Positions 18,801 through 26,505 of a DNA stretch of 55,267 nt are shown in pieces. The position numbers and the translations under genes were made by a program. The notes beneath the pieces are model-generated. The model was not told the origin of the DNA. It did not search any database and worked only from the letters and a program-made list of their open reading frames with translations. The stretch's first letter is position 1. Each line of letters starts with the position of its first letter. Source of the DNA: JADKIH01 sp043747595 (GTDB lineage Bacteria; Bacteroidota; Bacteroidia; AKYH767-A; 2013-40CM-41-45); the NCBI GenBank assembly GCA_043747595.1, contig JAYTOX010000035.1, positions 1 through 55,267 on the forward strand. Direction: 5' to 3'.

Positions 18801-20124
18801 GAAGTCGGGCATTTTCAACTGTCTCATAATTTTTGGTACTCGTAAAATTCTGTGCAGAAAGCCCGCTCAACAAACTTACATTCGAAATGTCGCGCAAATT
18901 ATTAATTCCAAATCCGGAAAGTTGTTGAATTAAATCGTTAGCAGAATCGACCGGTGGAATATTACTTCCTCCAATTCCCGTAACAAAAGTTTGAGAAGGA
19001 TCTGGATTTGCTTCACCTAGATCTGAAAAGGCAAAGATATTTCTATTCTGATTATTCTGACTAATAGTTTGCTTTGACGTGATCCATACTTCTATTTTAG
19101 TAATGTTCACAGAGCTTCCAATACGATTCAGATCTTTTAAATTATTGTCATACGTGTCTTTGAAATACTGACTCAAGAAAAAGTGACGCAACTCTTCATA
19201 TTGATCGGCTTTGATGTCGAAGTTTGTTGTTTGAGCTCCACCTTGAACTTTAATTGTTTGCGCCTGACTTTTTTGTTGAGAGAAAACTCCCGTAACGTTT
19301 AATTTACCAAATTGTAATTGTGTTTTTATTCCAAATAAACTTTGCGATCCTGTAATCAATTGTGTAGGCAACGGCAAAGTAATATTTCCTGCTTCAATTT
19401 TTTTGATGATATCGTCTTCATAGCCCGTGTATTCAATCTTCATTTTATTTTCGAAGTCGAATGTTGCTTCCGTGTTGTAATTTGTTGTCAGTTTCATCTT
19501 ATCGCCGATATTGGCAATAACATTCATCTGAATTTTTTCTTTGAAGTCAAAAGTTGTAACAGTACGTTGACGAATTGGGATTGCCGGATTTTCGCTCTTG
19601 TTAATGTTTACTCCAAAACTTAATTCGGCCGATCCTTGTGGACGAATGTCGATGGTATTTCCTCCAAAGATTCGATCGAAGACTACACTATTAATTGTAA
19701 TTTTAGGAGTAAACGATTTTTTATTTAGTGCATCATCTTCACCTGCGCGTTGCTTGAAATAATCTTTCGTCGATTTTTTATATTGATGTTCTACAAATTC
19801 ATCGAACGTTAAATAGTTTGGGTTGCGATAAAAAAGCTGTCCCATATTTTCGTTAATGTTGTAACGATTATTATCGGGATCATACTGAACATCTGTTTTT
19901 ATGTTTGTCGGATCTTTCCCATACATGGGACTATGATCGCCCGGATCAGAATACGTGTCGGTGATACGATCATGAAACGGATATTTTAAAGTATCGGAAT
20001 CAACAACTGCTACAGAGGCGGCGGCACTATCTTCGAAAACGGCTGGTTTGTCTGCACCCCATGCGAAGGTTAACACAGACAAAACAGTTCCAATCCCGAA
20101 AAAAACTTGCTTGAAACTTTTCAA
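12889..20124 (-). CDS. sprA: Type IX secretion outer-membrane translocon SprA/Sov
   Basis: At 2411 residues this is the longest gene of the window and has the length of SprA, the giant beta-barrel through which T9SS cargo crosses the outer membrane. The N-terminus shows a signal peptide (about residues 1-24). The long body repeats the strand-and-loop pattern of SprA, with landmarks such as RIFGGNTIDIRPQGSAEL, GTRLEYNFNKDLMIGGT, SYVDDFEGAVTPLDMKTPGFWYMSS and CGEVWVNELRLSDFD. It ends in the amphipathic strand FAIRFTLAQ. The start is a TTG at 20124. An in-frame stop lies three codons upstream and no ATG is available. It lies downstream of ruvA and maeB, a conserved Bacteroidota order. Its presence agrees with the T9SS sorting domains encoded at 23577 and 24556. 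Confidence 0.97.
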   Translation of the reverse strand: MKSFKQVFFGIGTVLSVLTFAWGADKPAVFEDSAAASVAVVDSDTLKYPFHDRITDTYSDPGDHSPMYGKDPTNIKTDVQYDPDNNRYNINENMGQLFYRNPNYLTFDEFVEHQYKKSTKDYFKQRAGEDDALNKKSFTPKITINSVVFDRIFGGNTIDIRPQGSAELSFGVNINKSENPAIPIRQRTVTTFDFKEKIQMNVIANIGDKMKLTTNYNTEATFDFENKMKIEYTGYEDDIIKKIEAGNITLPLPTQLITGSQSLFGIKTQLQFGKLNVTGVFSQQKSQAQTIKVQGGAQTTNFDIKADQYEELRHFFLSQYFKDTYDNNLKDLNRIGSSVNITKIEVWITSKQTISQNNQNRNIFAFSDLGEANPDPSQTFVTGIGGSNIPPVDSANDLIQQLSGFGINNLRDISNVSLLSGLSAQNFTSTKNYETVENARLLQASEYTLNSRLGYISLNTKLKPSEVLAVSFEYTVNGIPYRVGELTSASNGNVSGTQALFVKLIHSSNFSPKVYTWDLMMKNIYSLGGFNISQEKFRLDILYQDDRIGGNINYISDGCQAVKGVPLIKLLNLDDLNTNRDPQPDGVFDFVPGITINPQTGRIIFPVREPFGSYLANQFLNCSPSLPNLADKYAYYSLYDSTKTAAQQQPEKNKFSMRGTYQSSSGSEIPLNAVNIPQGSVKVSAGGVALVENVDYTVDYTLGRVKILNESYLKSNTPLDIKLESNSLFSLQTKTMLGTRLEYNFNKDLMIGGTLLHLYERPLTQKVNIGDEPVSNTVWGVDGNYRHESRFLTKLLDKLPFYSTREVSTLTFSGEFAQLIPGHSSAIGSSGTSYVDDFEGAVTPLDMKTPGFWYMSSIPEGQTDPAMFPESDAAAIVQDSLVSGKNRAKISWYYIDPLFQRTQSGITPSDVDANDQSNNYVREVPQAEIFPNKSNPYGPQTITCMNVGFYPSERGPYNFDVDPSSYSKGLNGDGTLVAPESRWAGIMRKVETTDFEANNIEFIQFWMMDPFASNSPNDGSGGELYFNIGSLSEDILKDNHKSFENGLPATGTNNYTVDSSQWGYYPTIQSIVNAFDNDPASRTQQDVGLDGLSNTNEQRYFKAYLDRLSVKYTSGSIAYQQASNDPAADDYKYFLADDYHTNDVAPLDRYKRWNGLEGNSQSNGNTVSQATNQPDQEDINRDNNMRTGENYFQYKVLLKPGNMLVGQNYITDEITSNVNYANNTTGQIKWYQFKIPVKTPSKTIGTPELTTIEFIRMYMKNFSKPVVCRFAKLEFLRGEWRRYNSSLLTPGEYSPTPEVPGATTFDIASVSIEENGARSPVAYVIPPGIEKERDLSAPALATLNEQSLSLKVCDLEDGDARGAYRNTQFDFRAYKKLKMFIHAESNPNSTALVNGDMHAFVRIGSDFNDNYYEYDLPLVITPPATTNPNEIWPEANNMEISLDKLIEAKLSRNAEMARNSAVTLLTPFKYSDGDRTITIKGTPNLSNVRSIMIGIRNPKDASGAGPKICGEVWVNELRLSDFDEKGGWAATAKMTAKLADLGTMSIVGYHSTAGWGSIEKKVSERNRFDKTSYDLSTSLELGKFLPDNSGIKIPAYFSYSEEFVKPQYNPLDPDVPYTQAVAAAPTTELKDSINRTVTEYTQKKSLNFTNIRKTKTKTNVKSHIYDVENLNFSYAYTEMYNRNFNTAYSLAKTYQGVVGYNFNNTAKPISPFEKTKSKTLSSPWLKLIKDVNINPLPSALNFRASLDRTYSETQLRNNTGLLFELPATYVKTFKMQRSYGFNWDLTKSLKLDFNAVANAVIDEPIGRIDTQDERDSIRQSLKNLGRLKDYHHGTTATYNVPFNKLPITDFISGSVRYGGEYNWQGRNLVIVDSANQKYGQDPWGNTISNSQSLTYNASLTFNTLYAKIPYLKKILSPPAPKPILPKPKIKLPSDTLKTKADSTQKTPSIFAPIAKGFVKTLMMVKTATVSYTETNGILLPGFKGTPEWIGQDWNYLNGPNAPGLGFILGSQTDIRPDAIKYNWLTTDTSLNSFYTTSTVQNLNLRATLEPIKSLKVELTGTRNYTLNHNEYFKYTPSEGQFKTYSPTESGTFAVSYLTWNTHFVTDAKDYSNANFTSFVNDIEKISGILAQSNPNSGGVTPTPYSSGYGKTQQDVLTYAFLSAYAGKTPDNSSTKNFKNIIPRPNWRVTYDGLSKLKFFSSFLQSLTISHGYRSVFSVNSFTQNLLYREMGGYPSATDSGGNFIPKYDIQQVTISEQLAPLIGFDMTWKNSLQTRFEIKRDRTVTLAYSNIQITEVRGIEYTIGFGYKFKKVTLPFRTGGGKKKLSNDLNVKVDFNLRNNTTILRKVVEGTNQPSAGTQTLSVKISADYPVNDRFNVRAFYDFNSNNPFVSTSYPTSYTNAGFAIRFTLAQ

Positions 20125-20234
20125 GGTGAATTAATTTATTGAATGAAGTACGTAAGCGTAAAGATGTGCTCGATACTCGGATGGTTTTAGAGAGGGCTAA
20201 AAATAGGTTTTTTTAGCCATTAGTCTGACAAAAT

Positions 20235-20810
20235 TTATAGTGCTTTTAAGGCATTTCTGATTAAATCTTCAACATTAGAAGCAGGAGAAGTTTTAAGCAA
20301 AGAGTCGAGTGTCTTTTCAATGCTATTTTTAGCAAATCCGAGCGTGACAAGTGCCGAGATTGCTTCGTTTTTTACCTTTAGGTTAGTATGTATGATTGGG
20401 CTGACACCCTCTTTAATTAACTTTCCTTTCAACTCGAGGATTGCTCTTAATGCAGTTTTTTCCCCAATCCCTTTGATGCTTTTTAACCGGGCAGAGTTAT
20501 CGCTTAATATGCAATTCTCAATTTCATTAACGTCCATACTCGACAACATCATTCGGGCAGTGTTGCAACCGATACCCGAAACAGTAATCAATAATCTGAA
20601 TAGGCGTCTTTCCTCTTCATCGATGAAGCCGTATAACGTCTGAGCGTCTTCGGTTATTTGAAGGTGCGTTAACAATCTAACGTTTTCATTATCACCAAGT
20701 TTGGAGTATGTGTTGATTGAAATGTTAACGAAATATCCAACGCCGCCGCATTGTATTACGACCGATGCCGGATTTTTTTCAGTGAGTCTGCCTTCTAAAA
20801 AGTGGATCAT
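20235..20810 (-). CDS. ruvA: Holliday junction DNA-binding protein RuvA
   Basis: RuvA binds the four-way junction and positions two RuvB motors. The 191-residue product has the N-terminal OB-fold (MIHFLEGRLTEKNPASVVIQ, with GYFVNI), a first helix-hairpin-helix around ITVSGIGCNTARMML, a second around LKSIKGIGEKTALRAILEL, and a C-terminal three-helix domain that contacts RuvB (NEAISALVTLGFAKNSIEK). Length is normal. It lies 110 bases upstream of sprA on the same strand. RuvB is encoded elsewhere, at 7185-8210. Confidence 0.96.
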   Translation of the reverse strand: MIHFLEGRLTEKNPASVVIQCGGVGYFVNISINTYSKLGDNENVRLLTHLQITEDAQTLYGFIDEEERRLFRLLITVSGIGCNTARMMLSSMDVNEIENCILSDNSARLKSIKGIGEKTALRAILELKGKLIKEGVSPIIHTNLKVKNEAISALVTLGFAKNSIEKTLDSLLKTSPASNVEDLIRNALKAL

Positions 20811-21195
20811 TACATGGGTATTTTGCTTCGAAAATAAGATTTTTTTTCGAACAAATATTCGCCGGAATAAGACAGAGATTTTTTCAGTTTATTTTTTAAG
20901 TAAGTTGAAAGTCGCGATTGATGAGTAAAAATTTAATGTGTAGAGATTTGTAAAATTTCAGAGAGTTTTGAGCAGTAAATAGGAAGTAAAATTCTCAAAA
21001 TCTGATTCTTAGTTGAGCATTTCTTGCGTCACTTAACAAATTATTTATTGTGAACACAGTTTAATGAGCAATCGAGTCAATTTTACCCTTAACTTTCTTA
21101 CTTCTTACTTCTTACTTCTTACTTCTTACTTCTTACTTCTTACTTCTTACTTCTTACTTCTTACTTCTGATTTTCTCCCTTCTCAGCAAAGAGTC
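20811..21195. other. Gene-free 385-base interval between ruvA and maeB
   Basis: No credible gene is seen on either strand. The interval holds the upstream region of ruvA (with an AATATTTG-like box near 20855) and, towards maeB, a 7-bp tandem repeat at 21095-21168. The open frame across the repeat on the plus strand is low-complexity Leu/Ser/Tyr and is not a protein gene. Confidence 0.7.
21095..21168. repeat. Heptanucleotide tandem repeat (CTTCTTA)n
   Basis: Nine exact copies of CTTCTTA run from 21101 to 21163. They are flanked by a partial unit TTCTTA (21095-21100) and CTTCT (21164-21168). On the minus strand, the direction of maeB and ruvA transcription, this reads TAAGAAG. It lies 28 bases beyond the maeB stop and about 285 bases before ruvA. 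Perfect units of this kind usually change number by replication slippage. Confidence 0.95.
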
Positions 21196-23466
21196 CTACA
21201 CATTTTTCCTGCTCTGCGCATCTACTACTGCTATTGTTACCATATTCACAATCTCGCGTACCGAACTTCCTAACTGCAATACGTGAACAGGCTTTTTCAT
21301 TCCTAATAGTATTGGGCCTATTGCTTCGGCTGATCCTATTTCTTGTAACAATTTGTAAGCGATATTTCCTGATTCGAGATTAGGGAAGATTAATGTATTC
21401 GCACCTTCATTTGCAAATTCGCAGAATGGAAAATTATCGGCAAGTAACGATGGGTTCAACGCAAAGTTTGCTTGCAATTCTCCATCGACCATCATTCCCG
21501 GATATTTTTGATGAAGTATTGCTACTGCATCCCGTACTTTTTGGGCATCTGGTTCGTTCGACGATCCAAAATTAGAATACGACAACAATGCTATTCTTGG
21601 TTTAATATTAAACTGCTGAACGGCCCATGCTGTAAGAACTGTAATCTCCGCTAAATCTTCTGCAGTTGGATTCACATTCACTGTTGTATCTGCAAAGAAT
21701 ATCGGACCTTTCTTTGTTACCATTATATACATTCCGGCAACTTTTTTTACTGACTCTTGCGTTCCAATAATTTGTAATGCAGGTCGAATTGTATCGCCAT
21801 ATTTTCTGGTCAAGCCACTGATCATTGCATCTGCTTCTCCTACATCTACCATCATTGCTCCATAGTAATTCCGCTCGTTCATTATTTTACGAGCTTCATA
21901 CAATGTAAATCCACGACGCTTTCTCTTCAAAAATAAAAGCTCTCCAAAATGATGACGCTTTTCGTCTTCTTGCCTAGGATCTATAATTGGTGTATCCCCT
22001 AAATCCAGATTATTATCTTCAATCAGACGCATTATTTTTTCTTTATTACCCAATAAAATTGGCTTTGCTATTCCTTCGTCACGAACAATCTGTGCCGCTT
22101 TCAAAATCTTGTACGTATCGGCTTCTGTAAACACTATTCGTTGTGGATGTTGTTTAGCCTTGCTTGTAACAACACGAATTAATTTATTGTCGAGCCCTAA
22201 TCGTTTGCGAAGTTCATCTGCATAGTTGTTCCAATTCGTAATATTAAATTGTGCAACTCCCGATTCCATAGCCGCTTTTGCAACTGCGGGCGCTACTGTT
22301 GTAATCAATCGAGGATCGAGTGGCTTGGGAATAATATAATCAACACCAAACGTAATATTTTTTGCATTGTAGGCGAGATTCACAATTTCCGGAACCGACT
22401 CTTTAGCCAATTCAGCAATTGCTCGCACTGCAGCAAGTTTCATTGCCTCGTTAATTTGTGTTGCTCTTACATCTAAGGCTCCTCTAAAAATGTATGGGAA
22501 GCCCAAAACATTGTTCACCTGATTAGGATAATCGGAACGTCCTGTAGCTATGATAATATCTTCGCGTGCAGCTTTTGCATCGTTGTAATCAATTTCTGAA
22601 TCAGGATTTGCAAGAGCGAAAACGATCGCTTTCTTCGCCATAGAAATCACCATTTCTTTCGAAACAATATTTCCTTTTGAAAGTCCAAGGAAAACATCTG
22701 AATCGACCATTGCTTCTTCAAGTGTATTCAAATCTCTCTTTGTGGCAAACATTTTTTTATTCTCATCGAGATCTTTTCTGTCGGCACGAATTACTCCTGT
22801 GCTGTCGAGCATCACAATGTTTTCTTGTTTTGCTCCTAGAGAAATATATAGCTTAGCGCAACTAATTGCTGATGCACCGGCACCACTGACAACAATTTTT
22901 ACTTCATCAATTTTTTTATGAGCTAATTCAAGAGCGTTCAACAAAGCAGCTGCAGAAATAATTGCAGTTCCATGCTGATCATCGTGCATCACAGGAATTT
23001 TTAATTCAGCTTTGAGTCGCTTTTCAATTTCAAAACATTCAGGTGCTTTTATATCTTCTAAGTTGATACCACCAAAAGTAGGGGAGATGGCCTTTACTGT
23101 TTGAACAAATTTCTCTACATCCGTTTCATTCACTTCTATATCAAATACGTCGATGTCGGCAAAAATTTTGAAAAGCAAACCTTTTCCTTCCATCACCGGT
23201 TTAGAGGCTTCGGGGCCAATATTTCCTAAACCTAAAACTGCTGTTCCGTTACTAATTACAGCTACTAAATTTCCTTTTGCTGTGTACTTGTAAACGTCTT
23301 CTATATTTTCTGCAATGGCTAAACATGGTTCAGCAACACCTGGCGAATAAGCGAGGGAAAGGTCGCGCTGAGAACTATAATTTTTTGATGGAATAACTTC
23401 AATTTTTCCGGGGCGTCCTTGTGAATGATAGTCAAGCGCCTCCTGATTTACTTTTTTTTTGCTCAT
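21196..23466 (-). CDS. maeB: NADP-dependent malic enzyme with phosphotransacetylase-like domain
   Basis: A 756-residue two-domain protein. The first about 430 residues are malic enzyme, with the malate site SLAYSPGVAEPC, VMHDDQHGTAIISAAAL, and the NAD(P)-binding stretch KIVVSGAGASAISCAK. It decarboxylates malate to pyruvate with reduction of NADP. The rest is a phosphate acetyl/butyryltransferase-like domain (VTSKAKQHPQRIVFTEADTYKILKAAQ, then ISGLTRKYGDTIRPALQIIG). In MaeB enzymes that domain is usually regulatory, binding acetyl-CoA. Length matches the family. It lies downstream of a hairpin that terminates the T9SS cargo gene and upstream of ruvA. Confidence 0.96.
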   Translation of the reverse strand: MSKKKVNQEALDYHSQGRPGKIEVIPSKNYSSQRDLSLAYSPGVAEPCLAIAENIEDVYKYTAKGNLVAVISNGTAVLGLGNIGPEASKPVMEGKGLLFKIFADIDVFDIEVNETDVEKFVQTVKAISPTFGGINLEDIKAPECFEIEKRLKAELKIPVMHDDQHGTAIISAAALLNALELAHKKIDEVKIVVSGAGASAISCAKLYISLGAKQENIVMLDSTGVIRADRKDLDENKKMFATKRDLNTLEEAMVDSDVFLGLSKGNIVSKEMVISMAKKAIVFALANPDSEIDYNDAKAAREDIIIATGRSDYPNQVNNVLGFPYIFRGALDVRATQINEAMKLAAVRAIAELAKESVPEIVNLAYNAKNITFGVDYIIPKPLDPRLITTVAPAVAKAAMESGVAQFNITNWNNYADELRKRLGLDNKLIRVVTSKAKQHPQRIVFTEADTYKILKAAQIVRDEGIAKPILLGNKEKIMRLIEDNNLDLGDTPIIDPRQEDEKRHHFGELLFLKRKRRGFTLYEARKIMNERNYYGAMMVDVGEADAMISGLTRKYGDTIRPALQIIGTQESVKKVAGMYIMVTKKGPIFFADTTVNVNPTAEDLAEITVLTAWAVQQFNIKPRIALLSYSNFGSSNEPDAQKVRDAVAILHQKYPGMMVDGELQANFALNPSLLADNFPFCEFANEGANTLIFPNLESGNIAYKLLQEIGSAEAIGPILLGMKKPVHVLQLGSSVREIVNMVTIAVVDAQSRKNV

Positions 23467-23501
23467 TATTTTGAGAGAGATTTATTTATTGGTTTCAGAC
23501 T

Positions 23502-23531
23502 AAAAAAGCATCCAAGTTGATTGGATGCTTT
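23502..23531 (-). terminator. Rho-independent terminator after the minus-strand T9SS cargo gene
   Basis: The 11-base inverted repeat AAAGCATCCAA (23505-23515) and TTGGATGCTTT (23521-23531) has a 5-base loop. On the minus strand the stem is followed by a run of six Ts. It lies 46 bases after the stop at 23577 and ahead of maeB. Confidence 0.88.
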
Positions 23532-23576
23532 GAAAGTGTATTGATATTCTTGAATAAAAACCAAACGATTGTTTTG

Positions 23577-24287
23577 TTAGTTCTTGGTAACTACTAATCT
23601 ATTTGCAGAAACAATTTTTCCTTCATTCACTAATGTGTAGGTATAAATTCCTGCATTCAAATCAGAAACAGAAATAGCTAATAGCGATTGATTGCTTGTT
23701 AATAGTATGTCTTTTACCATTACACCTAAAAGATTGTACATATAAATATGGCCATTCGATAAATTAGAAAGTGTATAGTTCAAAGTAGTAATTGTAGAAG
23801 CGGGATTAGGATATGCTGCCGATAAATGACCTCTTTTTACTTCGTCAATTCCGGTATTTAAAGCATCGAAAACAATACTCGCATTTACAGTATCAGTCTG
23901 ATTATTTTCATCGTAAAAAGTATAGTTAATTGTACTGGTACCCACGATAGTATTCGGATAAAGATAACTGTGAAAGCTGATAGAATCTATTCCTCTTCCT
24001 GGCACAACGAGTGCATCAGGTGCAATGCATACTGTAGAGTCATAGCATAATGCCCAGCAATATGACATTTGATGTCCCGGTACCATTTGACTCTTATCGC
24101 AGTAAACTTTTATAGACGTTCCCGAGTTGGCACTATTCTGAATTTGTAAGCGCGCTTCCAAACGGACAGTACTTGCAGGTCCTGAAACATAAAATTCACC
24201 GTAAGGAATGCTGATAACCTGCGATTTTACAGTAGTTCCGGCTATTAGTAAAAACAGTACCATTAAAGTAAAAGTAATTTTTTGCAT
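23577..24287 (-). CDS. Secreted protein with type A T9SS sorting domain
   Basis: From the ATG at 24287 the product has 236 residues. It has a signal peptide (MQKITFTLMVLFLLIAGTTVKSQ), a central beta-rich region of unknown function with four cysteines (CDKSQM, YCWALCYD, VCIAPDA), and a C-terminal T9SS type A domain (AAYPNPAST, then GHIYMYNLLGVMVKD and LNAGIYTYTLV). The sorting domain directs export through SprA and attachment to, or release from, the surface. A longer frame from 24338 would bury the signal peptide and overlap the promoter. The central region is not recognised; it resembles a spacer domain that may be redox-sensitive. Confidence 0.87.
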   Translation of the reverse strand: MQKITFTLMVLFLLIAGTTVKSQVISIPYGEFYVSGPASTVRLEARLQIQNSANSGTSIKVYCDKSQMVPGHQMSYCWALCYDSTVCIAPDALVVPGRGIDSISFHSYLYPNTIVGTSTINYTFYDENNQTDTVNASIVFDALNTGIDEVKRGHLSAAYPNPASTITTLNYTLSNLSNGHIYMYNLLGVMVKDILLTSNQSLLAISVSDLNAGIYTYTLVNEGKIVSANRLVVTKN

Positions 24288-24308
24288 TTCTAAGATTATT
24301 TTGAATGA

Positions 24309-24338
24309 CAAATATACTGATTCCTCTTTTTGAAACAA
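24309..24338 (-). promoter_or_regulatory. Promoter of the minus-strand T9SS cargo gene
   Basis: On the minus strand TTG (24336-24338), exactly 19 bases, then a perfect TATATTTG (24309-24316), 21 bases before the ATG at 24287. This is the best match to the Bacteroidota -33/-7 consensus in the window. Confidence 0.75.
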
Positions 24339-24488
24339 GAATTCGGATAAATCGATACGAATCCTAGCTTTTTGGCTGAAATTGATTGTTCTCTTTTTTA
24401 TTTAAGTCCATTTTCTCAATAATTCCCGGTGTTTATTAACAATTTTAGCGCATGATTTTTCTATTTCACCAAGCTGATTTGAATTGGC

Positions 24489-24518
24489 TTGTTATTCATA
24501 AAAATTATTAGTTATTTG
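24489..24518 (+). promoter_or_regulatory. Promoter of the T9SS thioredoxin-like gene
   Basis: TTG (24489-24491), exactly 19 bases, then GTTATTTG (24511-24518), whose last four bases match the -7 consensus. It lies 37 bases before the ATG at 24556. The spacing supports the call although the start of the box deviates. Confidence 0.5.
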
Positions 24519-24555
24519 CACTTATTAATTCATCTGCCAAAACCAAATCATTCAC

Positions 24556-26436
24556 ATGAAAAAAATTACTTTTCTAATCGCCGCAGTATTGGCGGGAACT
24601 ACCGTTTTTGCTCAATCTCAACGTACAGTTTTATTTGAGCAATTTACACAGGCATCATGCGGTCCTTGTGGTGCTGCTAATCCAGCATTGAATGCTTTAT
24701 TGGATGCTCATCCAACCGAAGTTGTATCTATCAAATATCAAACTAGCTGGCCGGGTGTAGATCCGATGAATGCTGACAACCCAACAGATGTTGCCACTCG
24801 TGTAACTTATTATGGAGTAACTGGTGTACCTGATGGTGAATTAGATGGAGGTACAGGTTTTAGTGGTCAGCCAAGTAGCATGACATACTCACAAATCCAC
24901 ACTCGTTACTTGGCAACTTCGCCATTTACGATTGACGTAGATTACCATTTGAATACTACAAATGATACAATTTTTGCTTCTGCAGTGATTCGTTGTACGC
25001 AAGCAGTTACTGCCACGAATATTGTTGCTCACATGGCTATTGTAGAGAGAAATATTTTCTTTACATCAGCACCCGGATCAAATGGTGAAAAACATTTCGA
25101 AAGTGTAATGAAGAAAATGTTGCCTTCTGCTTCTGGTACTGTTGCACCAACAACTTGGGCAATTGGTGATTCAATGGTTTTAAATTATTCTTGGAAACTA
25201 GGACATATCTATAACAAGAATGAATTAGCTGTTGTTGCTTTTATTCAGAACAACACTACTCAAGAAGTTTATCAGTCAGGTTATAAAGCTCCAAACATTA
25301 CATTGGATGCAGGGATTAATCAAATTGCAAACTTAAAAGGTGTTCAGTGTTCAAGCGATGTAACTCCTTCTGTAGTGGTTCATAATTATGCTCCAACTAC
25401 ATTAACATCTTTTGATCTTGGTTACTCTATAGACAATGGTACGCCGGCTGTTTACAATTGGACAGGAAATTTACTTACTAACACAGATGCTGTTGTTACC
25501 CTTCCCACGCTTTCATTAGTTGTTGCAGGAAATGGTAATCATACAATTAAATTCTATTCGTTTAATCCAAACGGTGGTGGCGATCAAGAGCCATTCAACG
25601 ATACATTGGTTCGTTCAGTTTATGTTTATACAAATAATGTAACAACACCTGTAACTCAAAATTTCTTGAATGCTGTTTTCCCTCCTGTAAATTGCGCTGT
25701 TGAAAATGTTGATCACGATGATTATACTTGGACACGTTCTACTTCCGGTCACAATAATGCAGGAAGTGCGAAACTTTCTTTCTATTATTCAGGTGATAAT
25801 ACAGTTGATAATTTATATATGCCAAAGTTCGATTTCACGAATGCAATTGCAGGTTCTGTGTTGACATTTGAAGTGGCTCATCAACAGTATGATTTAACGA
25901 TCAATGACAGAATCAAAGTAAATGTTTCTAGTGATTGTGGCTTAACATGGACGAATGTATATGATAAACAAGGAGCAGCATTGGCAACAGTTACTGGTGT
26001 TACAACTTCGCCTTATACACCCCTCGCTTCTCATTGGAGAACAGAGACTGTTGCTTTAGATCAGTTCATTGGTCAGTCAGAACTTTTAGTAGAATTTCAA
26101 GGGATAAGTGCTTATGGTAACAATGCGTATATCGATAATGTTAATATTACCGATGGAACAGTTTCTGTGCCTGTTACTTTATTCAGCGAAGGAATTAAAT
26201 TGTATCCTAACCCTGCAAGTTCTGTCGCTTATTTAAGTGTTAACATTAGTAAGCCGGCCGACCTTCAAGTAAAAATCATTAACACAATGGGTGAAGAAGT
26301 TCGTTCAATGAAGTTTTCTGGTGTAAGCAATGAAATTTTGAAACTAGATCTTGAAGGTTTAGCAAAAGGAAATTATGTTGTTAACGTGATCAATGGTTCT
26401 GAAGTTGTAAATAGCCGTTTGAACATAACTGAATAA
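24556..26436 (+). CDS. Omp28-like thioredoxin-fold protein with T9SS sorting domain
   Basis: A 626-residue secreted protein. A signal peptide (MKKITFLIAAVLAGTTVFAQ) is followed at once by a thioredoxin-like segment TVLFEQFTQASCGPCGAANPAL, with the CxxC pair at C35 and C38 and GVTGVPDGELDGG in place of the cis-Pro loop. The N-terminal part resembles Omp28. The middle (about residues 245-530) is beta-rich, with a choice-of-anchor or jellyroll-like region containing DNLYMPKFDFTN. The end is a type A T9SS domain (GIKLYPNPASS to GNYVVNVINGSEVV). It is therefore predicted to cross the outer membrane via SprA and carry a redox-active CxxC outside the cell. It leads a block with a periplasmic TlpA-like protein and an Omp28 lipoprotein. 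Confidence 0.9.
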   Translation: MKKITFLIAAVLAGTTVFAQSQRTVLFEQFTQASCGPCGAANPALNALLDAHPTEVVSIKYQTSWPGVDPMNADNPTDVATRVTYYGVTGVPDGELDGGTGFSGQPSSMTYSQIHTRYLATSPFTIDVDYHLNTTNDTIFASAVIRCTQAVTATNIVAHMAIVERNIFFTSAPGSNGEKHFESVMKKMLPSASGTVAPTTWAIGDSMVLNYSWKLGHIYNKNELAVVAFIQNNTTQEVYQSGYKAPNITLDAGINQIANLKGVQCSSDVTPSVVVHNYAPTTLTSFDLGYSIDNGTPAVYNWTGNLLTNTDAVVTLPTLSLVVAGNGNHTIKFYSFNPNGGGDQEPFNDTLVRSVYVYTNNVTTPVTQNFLNAVFPPVNCAVENVDHDDYTWTRSTSGHNNAGSAKLSFYYSGDNTVDNLYMPKFDFTNAIAGSVLTFEVAHQQYDLTINDRIKVNVSSDCGLTWTNVYDKQGAALATVTGVTTSPYTPLASHWRTETVALDQFIGQSELLVEFQGISAYGNNAYIDNVNITDGTVSVPVTLFSEGIKLYPNPASSVAYLSVNISKPADLQVKIINTMGEEVRSMKFSGVSNEILKLDLEGLAKGNYVVNVINGSEVVNSRLNITE

Positions 26437-26448
26437 TAGTGATATTTG
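26419..26448 (+). promoter_or_regulatory. Possible promoter of the tlpA-like operon, upstream of a terminator hairpin
   Basis: TTG (26419-26421) lies inside the end of the preceding gene. Nineteen bases on is GATATTTG (26441-26448), which matches the -7 consensus except for its first base. The predicted start near 26455 precedes the hairpin at 26458-26487, so the hairpin would be in the leader of the downstream gene. Confidence 0.4.
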
Positions 26449-26457
26449 TAAAGTATG

Positions 26458-26487
26458 AAAAGGGCTTAAGTAATTAAGCCCTTTTTT
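26458..26487 (+). terminator. Rho-independent terminator after the T9SS thioredoxin-like gene
   Basis: A 12-base inverted repeat AAAAGGGCTTAA (26458-26469) and TTAAGCCCTTTT has a 4-base loop and is followed by more Ts up to 26487. It lies 21 bases after the stop at 26436 and 19 bases before the next start. Confidence 0.9.
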
Positions 26488-26505
26488 ATTAGAAAATAAA
26501 TAGAA

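Noticed and set aside
21095..21168. CRISPR-like array
   Set aside because: The units are seven bases long, directly adjacent and have no spacers, so this is a simple tandem repeat.
21064..21273. Open frame across the heptamer array on the plus strand
   Set aside because: Its protein is a simple Leu/Ser/Tyr/Phe repeat created by the DNA array and runs into the end of maeB on the other strand.
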